Shown: positions 1 through 6,716 of the stretch, piece after piece
Numbering within the stretch: the first letter of the stretch is position 1
Layout of the letters: each line of letters starts with the position of its first letter
The notes under the pieces: model-generated
Seen by the model: only the letters and a program-made list of their open reading frames with translations
Told to the model about the DNA's origin: nothing
Databases searched by the model: none
Source: an uncultured Muribaculaceae bacterium
GTDB lineage: Bacteria; Bacteroidota; Bacteroidia; Bacteroidales; Muribaculaceae
NCBI GenBank assembly: GCA_934590135.1
Contig: CAKTOT010000048.1
Span: 1-16,169 of the forward strand
DNA length: 16,169 bases
Direction of reading: 5' to 3'
Program-made: the position numbers and the translations under genes

Positions 1-1465
1 CCGTCCAGTCGGCCAAGCCGTCTGCCGAGTCAAATTCTTGGTCATAGTCGGCCACTACGGCGCGATCGGTGGTGAAGTCGGCCTTGAGCGGAAGTGTGAT
101 GTCAAATGTAGCCGTTACAACCGGGCTGTTGACATTATATCCGCGTGTCATGACGTACAGTGTGCAGGATTTGTCAAGAGTTATGGTAGCTTCCTTGCCT
201 TCTACCACACTGCTTTGGGTGTAATCGCTTTCCTCAAATTCCTCGGCGCTCTTGGCCGTGGTCGAGTACCAAATTGTGACGGCATTTTCGTCGTCCGTGG
301 AGATCTTCACGTCTACGGCGTCGTTGTATTTGCCGCCTAACGGAGTCACTACCGGCTCTTTGAGCGGGGTCTTGGCTACTACGGTGACGGTCATGGTTGC
401 CGATGCGGGATAGTAGTTGTCATCGCCTTCGAATTTGGCGGTAATGGTTACGTCGGTATCTTCCTTGACATAAGACGTGTAAAGTGTACCCTTGCTGTCT
501 ACCGAGCATACCATGGGTGCGGACGATGAGTACTTGATGGGCGAAACCTTGTTCGGGTTGAGCAAGTCGGCATATCCGTCATTGCCGGTGATGAGCGAAA
601 TCTTGGCTTCGTTGAAACGTATCTGCGGGTCTTTGCGGATGACGTATTTGGCCTCCGCTACATCGCTGTACTCGGTGCCTGCAAGGGTTACGGCTTTCAG
701 TGTCGCGGTCTCGGCCACGGCTATAGGTTCGGTGTATGCCTTGCGTGTGCCGTCTTCCAGCTTGGGATTGCTGCCGTCGGTAGTATAATATACGGTGTAT
801 GTTCCGGCATCAAGGCCCGAAACGGCCAAAGATACCGTCTGTGCTTCGTCGTAAGTGCCGGCTGCTACGGAGAATGTCGGAGCGGGCACGGACGATTGGA
901 TTGTCTCGTAATCTATTTCGACTTTCTTCACATACAGAGGGCCTTTGGTGTCACCGGTTTGATTGAATAATATTTCAATGGTGCCTTCCTGCGCCTCGGC
1001 ATCTGCAATCTTGAACTCGTATTCGGCGATTTTTTCGGTAAGAGCGACCGTTGCATTGGTTCCGTTGAGATAGTTTTTACCATTGACTTTCACCGATACG
1101 TCGCCTGCCATTCCGGCTTTCTGTACGCGAGCCGAAACTCTCACGGCCTTGATGACGCCGGCGAGATCGCTCGTAGACAAGGTGGCTTTTACCGGAGGTT
1201 TGTCCGCCGAGCCTATGTACTGACCATAGGATGACGTATAGGCATATATATAAGTGCCCTCGGCTGTGGCTTTCCACTGCAAACCGTTAAGTTCGGTCGT
1301 GTAAAACTCTTGTTCGACAGCCTTGCTGCCAAAGTTGTAGAAGCCTTGGCCTCCATTGGACTTGGACGTGTTCCACTCAAAAGACCACGTGGACACGGCC
1401 GCCGATGCCGTAATCGGCAACAGCGTTGCCAGTACAGCAATAAATGTGAGTAATGTTTTTTTCAT
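1..1465 (-). CDS. Secreted multidomain surface protein with chitobiase C-terminal Ig-like (CHB_HEX_C) and Big_2-like modules; C-terminus beyond window
   Basis: The minus-strand frame is open from an ATG at 1465 to the left edge, giving 488 residues without a stop, so this is the N-terminal part of a larger protein. Residues 1-22 form a signal peptide (KK, then a hydrophobic run, then ITASA-A). Residues about 25-185 look like a beta-sandwich module common at the N-terminus of Bacteroidota exported proteins (WSFEWNTS, then KVNGKNYL). Residues about 193-276 are a CHB_HEX_C-type module with the hallmark YYTTDGSNP at about 226-234. Residues about 280-362 resemble a bacterial Ig-like (Big_2) domain with YSSSAPMVCSVDSKG. 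Residues about 368-456 are a second, degenerate CHB_HEX_C-like module (VTIWYSTT). The fragment ends in FDSADGLADWT, which resembles the start of a carbohydrate-binding or choice-of-anchor beta-sandwich domain. These modules are usually appended to secreted enzymes or adhesins; the functional domain, if any, lies outside the window. No enzymatic residues are visible. Confidence 0.85.
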   Translation of the reverse strand, partial: MKKTLLTFIAVLATLLPITASAAVSTWSFEWNTSKSNGGQGFYNFGSKAVEQEFYTTELNGLQWKATAEGTYIYAYTSSYGQYIGSADKPPVKATLSTSDLAGVIKAVRVSARVQKAGMAGDVSVKVNGKNYLNGTNATVALTEKIAEYEFKIADAEAQEGTIEILFNQTGDTKGPLYVKKVEIDYETIQSSVPAPTFSVAAGTYDEAQTVSLAVSGLDAGTYTVYYTTDGSNPKLEDGTRKAYTEPIAVAETATLKAVTLAGTEYSDVAEAKYVIRKDPQIRFNEAKISLITGNDGYADLLNPNKVSPIKYSSSAPMVCSVDSKGTLYTSYVKEDTDVTITAKFEGDDNYYPASATMTVTVVAKTPLKEPVVTPLGGKYNDAVDVKISTDDENAVTIWYSTTAKSAEEFEESDYTQSSVVEGKEATITLDKSCTLYVMTRGYNVNSPVVTATFDITLPLKADFTTDRAVVADYDQEFDSADGLADWT

Positions 1466-1512
1466 AAGCAATTCGTTTATTGTTTTTATTATCCTATTGC
1501 ATTTAGTTCCGA

Positions 1513-1543
1513 CAAAGTTAGCGTTTAATTTATAACAATCAAA
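1513..1543 (-). promoter_or_regulatory. Bacteroidota-type promoter for the gene ending at the left edge
   Basis: Reading the minus strand, TTTG (1540-1543) is followed after a 19-bp spacer by TAACTTTG (1513-1520). This matches the Bacteroides consensus TTTG / TAnnTTTG with normal spacing. It lies about 48 bp upstream of the ATG at 1465, leaving a leader of roughly 40 nt. Both boxes are visible directly; promoter activity is inferred. Confidence 0.75.
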
Positions 1544-1808
1544 GTTTTTTGCAACAAAAAAAGCGGCACGGCAAGTATCAGCACATCACCGCCTTACAAA
1601 ATGCCACACTCTACCTACTGCGTACGCCCGTTGAACAAGCGCCGGCAATACAGAATGACATCCGCGCTTTCGCACAAATTACGCATTTTCTATCTCAATA
1701 GGGCCTAAATCAGCCGTATCGAATTGTCTGACAGGCGGCGGAGACTGTTCATATCACGACATTTTTAGGTCCTGGAGTGCATCTACAACAGCGTCAAAAT
1801 CACTTCCG

Positions 1809-1823
1809 GTCGGTGCAACCGAC
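1809..1823 (-). terminator. Weak hairpin, possible terminator for carB
   Basis: GTCGGT (1809-1814) and ACCGAC (1818-1823) form a perfect 6-bp stem with a 3-nt loop. On the minus strand it is followed by a short T-rich stretch (TGATTTT). It lies about 125 bp beyond the carB stop. The stem is short and the T-tract poor, so this is a tentative call. Confidence 0.25.
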
Positions 1824-1869
1824 TGTACAGCAAATTACGCCCACAATATTGTTACAGCGATCCTTCCGG

Positions 1870-1941
1870 CCTTAAAGCTAAATGTCCACCTTGCCTTACA
1901 GCACAATGTCCGCCCGACCTTAAAGCGCAATGTCCGCCCCT
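1870..1941. repeat. 24-bp tandem repeat, three units, abutting the carB stop codon
   Basis: Three consecutive 24-bp units start at 1870, 1894 and 1918. Each has CCTTA-A/C-AGC at its start and AATGTCC-A/G-CC in its second half. Units 1 and 3 share CCTTAAAGC; units 2 and 3 share CAATGTCCGCCC. A degraded fourth copy may lie just upstream (about 1853-1869). The array ends 5 bp from the carB stop codon. Read on the minus strand each unit contains GG(T/C)GGACATT, a core I associate with the short repeated transposase-binding sites at IS21-family ends. No istA or istB is present, so an insertion-sequence origin is only a suggestion. Confidence 0.75.
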
Positions 1942-1946
1942 TTCCA

Positions 1947-4900
1947 TCAATATTCGTCCCAGCTCTTGATTTCGATATCGGATATCGGAATAGAGGTGAA
2001 GGCATCGATATACGCCGAGGCCAGACGCGCATTGGTTATCAGCGGAATATTGAGGTCCACTGCGGCACGACGTATCTTGTAGCCGTTGCTAAGCTCGGTG
2101 GTAGTCAGATTCTTGGGTATATTGACCACCATATCAATCTTGTGGTCGCGCATCAAATCAACCGCCTGCGGATGCATATCGGGCTGCGAAGGCCAGTAGA
2201 CGCGTATGGCCGGAATGCCATTGTCGTTGAGAAATGCATGCGTGCCGCCGGTAGCATAGATGGTAAAGCCATGTGAGTGAAGCGTATGCGCAGACTCCAA
2301 CATATCTGCCTTCTGACGCGGTGTGCCCGTACTTAGCAGTACTGAATGACGCGGAACACGCTGTCCCACACTTATCATGGCCGTCAGCAGAGCCTCGCCG
2401 GTATCATCGCCGAGGCAGCCCACTTCGCCGGTCGAGGACATATCCACTCCCAGCACCGGGTCGGCGCCTTGTAGGCGCGAGAAGGAGAATTGCGAGGCTT
2501 TGATGCCTACGTAGTCCAGGTCAAAGGCGCTCTTGGCCGGTCGTTGAACGTCCAATCCGAGCATGGCTTGCGTAGCAAGGTCTATAAAGTTTATTTTCAG
2601 CACCTTGGACACAAACGGAAACGAGCGCGAGGCTCTGAGGTTGCACTCAATAACCTTGATATCGTTGTTTTTGGCCAAATATTGGATATTGAAGGGGCCG
2701 GTAATGTGCAGGGCACGGGCTATCTGCTGCGAGACTTTCTTGATACGGCGCACTGTCTCTACATATATCTTTTGCGGAGGGAATTGTATGGTGGCATCGC
2801 CCGAGTGTACTCCCGCAAATTCGATGTGCTCGCTTATGGCATACACTATGATTTCGCCGTCGCGTGCCACGGCGTCCATTTCTATTTCCTTGGCGTTCTG
2901 TATAAACTGCGTCACCACTACCGGGTGCTCTTTGCTGACATCCGCAGCAAGGCGCAAAAAACGCTCCAATTCGTCATTGTTGGAGCACACGTTCATGGCC
3001 GCACCGCTGAGCACGTAACTGGGCCGTACCAATACCGGGAAGCCGACTTCGTCTATAAACGAGTTGATGGACTCCATATCCGTCAATTCGCGCCATCGCG
3101 GCTGGTCGATACCGAGATTGTCAAGCATGGCCGAGAATTTGTGCCGGTCTTCGGCATTGTCAATGTCTCGTGCCTGAGTGCCAAGAATATTGACGCCCTC
3201 TCCGTCCAGACGCGTAGCCAAGTTGTTGGGTATCTGCCCGCCGACACTTAGGATGACGCCGTGCGGCTGCTCGAGGTCTATAATATCCATGACGCGCTCG
3301 AAGGTCAATTCGTCAAAGTACAGACGGTCGCACATATCATAGTCCGTGGATACGGTCTCAGGGTTGTAGTTTATCATCACCGAGCGCCATCCGTGCTGCT
3401 TGACCGAGCGCAACGCATTGACCGAACACCAGTCAAACTCGACAGACGACCCGATACGATATGCACCGCTTCCGAGGACAATTATGCTGCGATGGTCGTG
3501 CATATATTGTACATCGTTTTCGACACCGTTATATGTCAGGTACAAGTAGTTGGTACTTGCGGGATATTCGGCGGCAAGTGTGTCTATCTGCTTGACGCAC
3601 GGGACAACACCGAGCCGCTTGCGCAGTCGGCGTACTTCCAGCATCGCTTCATGTGCATTGGACATACTATCTTTATACACCGAGCGAGCTATCTGAAAGT
3701 CACTGAACCCCTGCTGCTTGGCCAGACGGAATAAAGGTATTGGCAAGGCTTCGGGGTTATTGTAAGCATCCAGCTCATCGGCCGTGTCCATAATGGCGCG
3801 CAACTTGTACAGAAACCAGCGGTCTATCTTCGTAAGCTCGTGTATGCGTTCGACATCGTAGCCGCGAGCCATAGCCTTGGCTATCACGAATATGCGGCGG
3901 TCGGTAGGCTCGGCCAAAGCATGGTCTATATCTTCGATTTTTATGTCTTTGTTCTCGACAAATCCGTGCATACCCTGCCCTATCATTCGCAGGCCCTTCT
4001 GTATCGCCTCCTCGAAGGTGCGGCCTATGGCCATAACTTCGCCGACACTCTTCATAGACGATCCGATTTCACGATTGACGCCGTGAAATTTGCCCAAGTC
4101 CCAGCGCGGTATCTTGACCACTACGTAGTCCAATGCCGGCTCGAAGAACGCCGAGGTGTCATGCGTCACCGAGTTACGCAGCTCATAAAGTCCGTAGCCG
4201 AGGCCCAGTTTGGCCGCCACGAAAGCCAGCGGATAGCCCGTAGCTTTGGACGCGAGCGCCGATGAGCGACTCAGACGGGCATTGACCTCAATGACACGAT
4301 AGTCCATACTGTCGGGGTCGTAGGCATACTGAACATTACACTCGCCCACAATGCCGACGTGTCGTATAATCTTGATGGCCAGCGAGCGCAGGAAATGGTA
4401 ATCATCGTTGCTCAATGTCTGACTGGGTGCCACCACTATGCTTTCGCCCGTGTGTATGCCCAGGGGGTCGAAGTTCTCCATATTGCACACGGTGATGCAA
4501 TTGTCGTAGCGGTCGCGTACAACCTCGTACTCGACTTCCTTCCAGCCTTTCAGGGATTTCTCGATAAGCACCTGCGGCGCAAAGGCCAAAGCCTTCTCAG
4601 CCAAGGCCCTCAGCTCTTCGGCATTGTCGCAGAACCCGCTGCCCAGACCGCCCAAGGCATAGGCGGCACGTACGATGACCGGATAACCCAATTCCGATGC
4701 CACGTCCAAGGCCCGGGTCACGCTGTCGGCGGCACTGCTGCGTATGGTCTTGACACCTATCTCATCCAGGCGCTTGACAAAAAGCTCGCGATCCTCGGTG
4801 TCAATGATGGCCTGCACCGGGGTGCCGAGCACTCGTACGCCATAACGCTCAAAGACGCCGTCGCGGTACAGTTCGACGCCGCAATTCAGCGCCGTCTGTC

Positions 4901-5174
4901 CGCCGAAAGCCAATAGGATGCCGTCGGGACGCTCTTTTTCGATGACCTTGGACACAAAATAAGGCGTCACCGGTAGGAAGTATATCTTGTCGGCAAAGCC
5001 TTCGGATGTCTGCACCGTAGCAATATTGGGATTGATCAGGACGGTGGATATGCCCTCTTCCTTCATGGCCTTGAGCGCCTGCGAACCCGAGTAATCAAAT
5101 TCGCCGGCCTCGCCTATCTTGAGTGCCCCGCTGCCCAGTAGCAGCACTTTGCGTATGGTCTTATCGGCTGTCAT
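1947..5174 (-). CDS. carB: Carbamoyl-phosphate synthase large subunit
   Basis: This enzyme makes carbamoyl phosphate from bicarbonate, two ATP and ammonia supplied by CarA, feeding pyrimidine and arginine synthesis in the cytoplasm. The start at 5174 (MTADKTIRKVLLLGSG) gives 1075 residues, close to the 1073 of E. coli CarB. The longer open frame to 5441 only adds low-quality sequence overlapping carA. Two homologous synthetase halves are clear. The first has VLLLGSGALKIGEAGEFDYSG at about 10-30, the ATP-grasp loop ALGGLGSGF at 173-181 and EVNARLSRSSALASK at 296-310. The second begins IIVLGSGAYRIGSSVEFDW. The C-terminal MGS-like domain (GFTIYATGGTHAFL to LITNARLASAYIDA) is the usual allosteric site. 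Wording such as ALGGLGSGF, NMENFDPLGIHTGES and EVNARLSRSS is closer to the eukaryotic CAD/CPS family than to E. coli. It lies 91 bp after carA and is presumably co-transcribed with it. Confidence 0.97.
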   Translation of the reverse strand: MTADKTIRKVLLLGSGALKIGEAGEFDYSGSQALKAMKEEGISTVLINPNIATVQTSEGFADKIYFLPVTPYFVSKVIEKERPDGILLAFGGQTALNCGVELYRDGVFERYGVRVLGTPVQAIIDTEDRELFVKRLDEIGVKTIRSSAADSVTRALDVASELGYPVIVRAAYALGGLGSGFCDNAEELRALAEKALAFAPQVLIEKSLKGWKEVEYEVVRDRYDNCITVCNMENFDPLGIHTGESIVVAPSQTLSNDDYHFLRSLAIKIIRHVGIVGECNVQYAYDPDSMDYRVIEVNARLSRSSALASKATGYPLAFVAAKLGLGYGLYELRNSVTHDTSAFFEPALDYVVVKIPRWDLGKFHGVNREIGSSMKSVGEVMAIGRTFEEAIQKGLRMIGQGMHGFVENKDIKIEDIDHALAEPTDRRIFVIAKAMARGYDVERIHELTKIDRWFLYKLRAIMDTADELDAYNNPEALPIPLFRLAKQQGFSDFQIARSVYKDSMSNAHEAMLEVRRLRKRLGVVPCVKQIDTLAAEYPASTNYLYLTYNGVENDVQYMHDHRSIIVLGSGAYRIGSSVEFDWCSVNALRSVKQHGWRSVMINYNPETVSTDYDMCDRLYFDELTFERVMDIIDLEQPHGVILSVGGQIPNNLATRLDGEGVNILGTQARDIDNAEDRHKFSAMLDNLGIDQPRWRELTDMESINSFIDEVGFPVLVRPSYVLSGAAMNVCSNNDELERFLRLAADVSKEHPVVVTQFIQNAKEIEMDAVARDGEIIVYAISEHIEFAGVHSGDATIQFPPQKIYVETVRRIKKVSQQIARALHITGPFNIQYLAKNNDIKVIECNLRASRSFPFVSKVLKINFIDLATQAMLGLDVQRPAKSAFDLDYVGIKASQFSFSRLQGADPVLGVDMSSTGEVGCLGDDTGEALLTAMISVGQRVPRHSVLLSTGTPRQKADMLESAHTLHSHGFTIYATGGTHAFLNDNGIPAIRVYWPSQPDMHPQAVDLMRDHKIDMVVNIPKNLTTTELSNGYKIRRAAVDLNIPLITNARLASAYIDAFTSIPISDIEIKSWDEY

Positions 5175-5265
5175 GGATTGTCGTATATATGTGTCGTGGA
5201 TTTGTTTCGTTGTATTGTTTCGTTGCCTTATATTATGCCGTTGCGGCGAACTGCTCTTCTTTCGC
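5175..5265 (-). other. carA-carB intercistronic gap with an 11-bp direct repeat
   Basis: The 91-bp gap contains TTGTTTCGTTG twice on the plus strand, at 5202-5212 and 5215-5225, with a 13-bp period. No -7 promoter motif, hairpin or Shine-Dalgarno sequence is evident, so carB is most likely read from the carA promoter. Confidence 0.6.
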
Positions 5266-6354
5266 TCAAAGCAGTGCCGCAAAGTCATCAAAGATGAACT
5301 CGGTATCCTTGGGACCGGAAGATGCCTCGGGGTGGAACTGCGCCGAGAACCACGGGCGGAACTTGTGTCGTATGCCCTCATTGGTGCCGTCGTTGAGGTT
5401 GACAAACAGCGGCTCCCAATCGGCAGGTAATGTCTTGTCATCTACCGCAAAGCCGTGATTTTGGCTGGTAATGTAGCAGCGCTCGGTACCTGCAAGGCGT
5501 ACCGGTTGGTTGTGACTGCGGTGCCCGTATTTGAGCTTGAAGACCGAGGCTCCGGCGGCCTTGGCCAGCAATTGATTGCCCATACATATTCCGCAGATGG
5601 GGCGTCCGCTCTCCATAGCCTTGCGTATATTGGCGACGGTGACATCCACCATATCCGGATTGCCGGGGCCGTTGGATATAAATAGTCCGTCCCAACCTTC
5701 GATTGTATTGAAATCGTAATTCCAGGGAACACGGATGACGCGAAGGCCGCGACGCATCAGACAGCGCAGTATATTATGCTTGACGCCGCAGTCCACAAGT
5801 ATCACCGTCTTTTCGGCCGAAGCCTCGCCGTAGGTCTCGACTTCGGTGCACGATGTCTTGGCCACCAAGTTTTCCTTATTGGGATCGTACATCTCGGTAA
5901 CTGCCGGAGCACCATCTATCTCGATACGTCCGAGCATCGAACCGTGTTCGCGTAAGTGCTTTGTCAGTGCGCGTGTATCTATGCCGTACACTGCGGGGAC
6001 ATGCTCGTCGCGCAACCATTGGGCCAGCGACCGCGATGACTGCCAGTGGCTGTTGTGCCACGAATAGTCCTGACATATAAAGCCGCGACAATGTATGCGC
6101 TCGCTCTCGAAGTTGTCGCTCAGCGCCGAGGCCGGAGCATCGGCGGCCGGGACGCCGTAGTTGCCTTGCAACGGAAATGTCGTCACCAATATCTGACCTT
6201 CGTATGATGGGTCGGTAAGGCTCTCGGGATAGCCGGTCATGGCGGTATTGAACACCACTTCGCCGGATGTCCCGGCTGCGTCATAGCCAAACGAATGGCC
6301 GCAAAAAATAGTGCCGTCTTCGAGTATCAGTCGGGCGGCAGGAGTTTGTCTCAT
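5266..6354 (-). CDS. carA: Carbamoyl-phosphate synthase small (glutaminase) subunit
   Basis: CarA hydrolyses glutamine and channels ammonia to CarB. With the ATG at 6354 (MRQTPAARLILEDGTIF) it has 362 residues, normal for the family. The N-terminal CPSase small-chain domain (about 8-145) carries GEVVFNTAMTGYPESLTDPSY and GIDTRALTKHLREHGSM. The class I glutamine amidotransferase domain (about 183-360) has the nucleophile Cys257 in GICMGNQLL and His341/Glu343 in FHPEA. An upstream in-frame ATG at 6477 would add 41 residues lacking family similarity. It also lies upstream of a TAAATTTG -7 box (6445-6452), so transcripts from that box could not include it. The oxyanion-region wording GICMGN, instead of the common GICLGH, leaves the catalytic triad intact. 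The second half (SQNHGFAVD, LPADWEPLF, NDGTNEGI) closely recalls the glutaminase part of eukaryotic CAD as I remember it. Confidence 0.96.
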   Translation of the reverse strand: MRQTPAARLILEDGTIFCGHSFGYDAAGTSGEVVFNTAMTGYPESLTDPSYEGQILVTTFPLQGNYGVPAADAPASALSDNFESERIHCRGFICQDYSWHNSHWQSSRSLAQWLRDEHVPAVYGIDTRALTKHLREHGSMLGRIEIDGAPAVTEMYDPNKENLVAKTSCTEVETYGEASAEKTVILVDCGVKHNILRCLMRRGLRVIRVPWNYDFNTIEGWDGLFISNGPGNPDMVDVTVANIRKAMESGRPICGICMGNQLLAKAAGASVFKLKYGHRSHNQPVRLAGTERCYITSQNHGFAVDDKTLPADWEPLFVNLNDGTNEGIRHKFRPWFSAQFHPEASSGPKDTEFIFDDFAALL

Positions 6355-6444
6355 AATGCTTGTAGGCGTATTTTGTAGGGCTATTGTCGGAAATCGTGTC
6401 ACGGCAGGCCTATGCAGCTCGGCATCGGACGCGGTATCCGTCTG

Positions 6445-6452
6445 CAAATTTA
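6445..6452 (-). promoter_or_regulatory. -7 promoter element for carA-carB
   Basis: The minus strand reads TAAATTTG, a match to the Bacteroidota TAnnTTTG box. It is about 90 bp upstream of the chosen carA start. No TTTG is found at the expected -33 distance; the nearest is GTTG at 6465-6468, which is too close. The roughly 85-nt leader that follows has room for regulation, but no riboswitch or attenuator structure was recognised. Confidence 0.5.
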
Positions 6453-6568
6453 GTGTTTTTTTCGCAACGGAAGACACGGCTCAAGGGCCTTTTTTCCCCT
6501 TTTCGAGCAAAAAGATTTCGCGCAAACTTTTTGTCGCACACAAGCATACATATTCCACCGAAAATGCG

Positions 6569-6576
6569 TACCTTTG
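6569..6576 (+). promoter_or_regulatory. Candidate -7 element for the helicase operon
   Basis: TACCTTTG fits TAnnTTTG and sits in the context CGTACCTTTGTA. No TTTG occurs at the expected -33 distance (the nearest is at 6530-6533, too far). If used, the leader to the helicase ATG at 6717 would be about 130 nt and would include the 13-bp direct repeat. Confidence 0.45.
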
Positions 6577-6651
6577 TAGTCTATTCACTTGTGGCCCGGA
6601 CACGCATACCATGACGTACAATCCAAGCCGCCCTGAAGCCAAACCATAAAA

Positions 6652-6683
6652 CGACATTATCGCAACATTTCGACATTATCGCA
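6652..6683. repeat. 13-bp direct repeat before the helicase start
   Basis: CGACATTATCGCA occurs exactly at 6652-6664 and again at 6671-6683, a 19-bp period, ending 33 bp upstream of the helicase ATG. The two copies lie on the same face of the helix to within about two turns, as expected for a dimeric regulator or repeated protein-binding site. Function is unknown. Confidence 0.7.
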
Positions 6684-6716
6684 TTTTTCTGAATTTATCA
6701 CTTATTATCACTCCTT

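Larger units (their letters stand above)
1466..1946. other. Gene-free region between the surface-protein gene and carB
   Basis: This 481-bp stretch holds the promoter of the left-edge gene (1513-1543), a small hairpin (1809-1823) and a 24-bp tandem repeat (1870-1941). No open frame here looks like a real protein. The part from about 1550 to 1800 shows nothing I can assign, apart from one loose resemblance to the repeat unit near 1593-1613. Confidence 0.6.
6355..6716. other. Divergent promoter region between carA and the helicase gene
   Basis: This 362-bp interval carries the carA -7 box (minus, 6445-6452), a helicase-side -7 box (plus, 6569-6576) and a 13-bp direct repeat just before the helicase start. 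Two open frames on the plus strand here (beginning at 6311 and 6384) have no protein-like character and are taken as chance. Confidence 0.6.

Noticed and set aside
2490..4916. Several plus-strand open frames of 140-253 codons opposite carB
   Set aside because: All are antisense to a fully conserved enzyme gene and have no family features.
5175..5441. In-frame 89-codon N-terminal extension of carB overlapping the end of carA
   Set aside because: The extension has no similarity to CarB and overlaps carA coding sequence; the start at 5174 gives the normal family length and N-terminus.
6481..6510. T-rich run near 6489-6503 as a terminator
   Set aside because: There is no preceding stem-loop; the adjacent GGGCC and CCCC do not form a stable hairpin with a proper loop.
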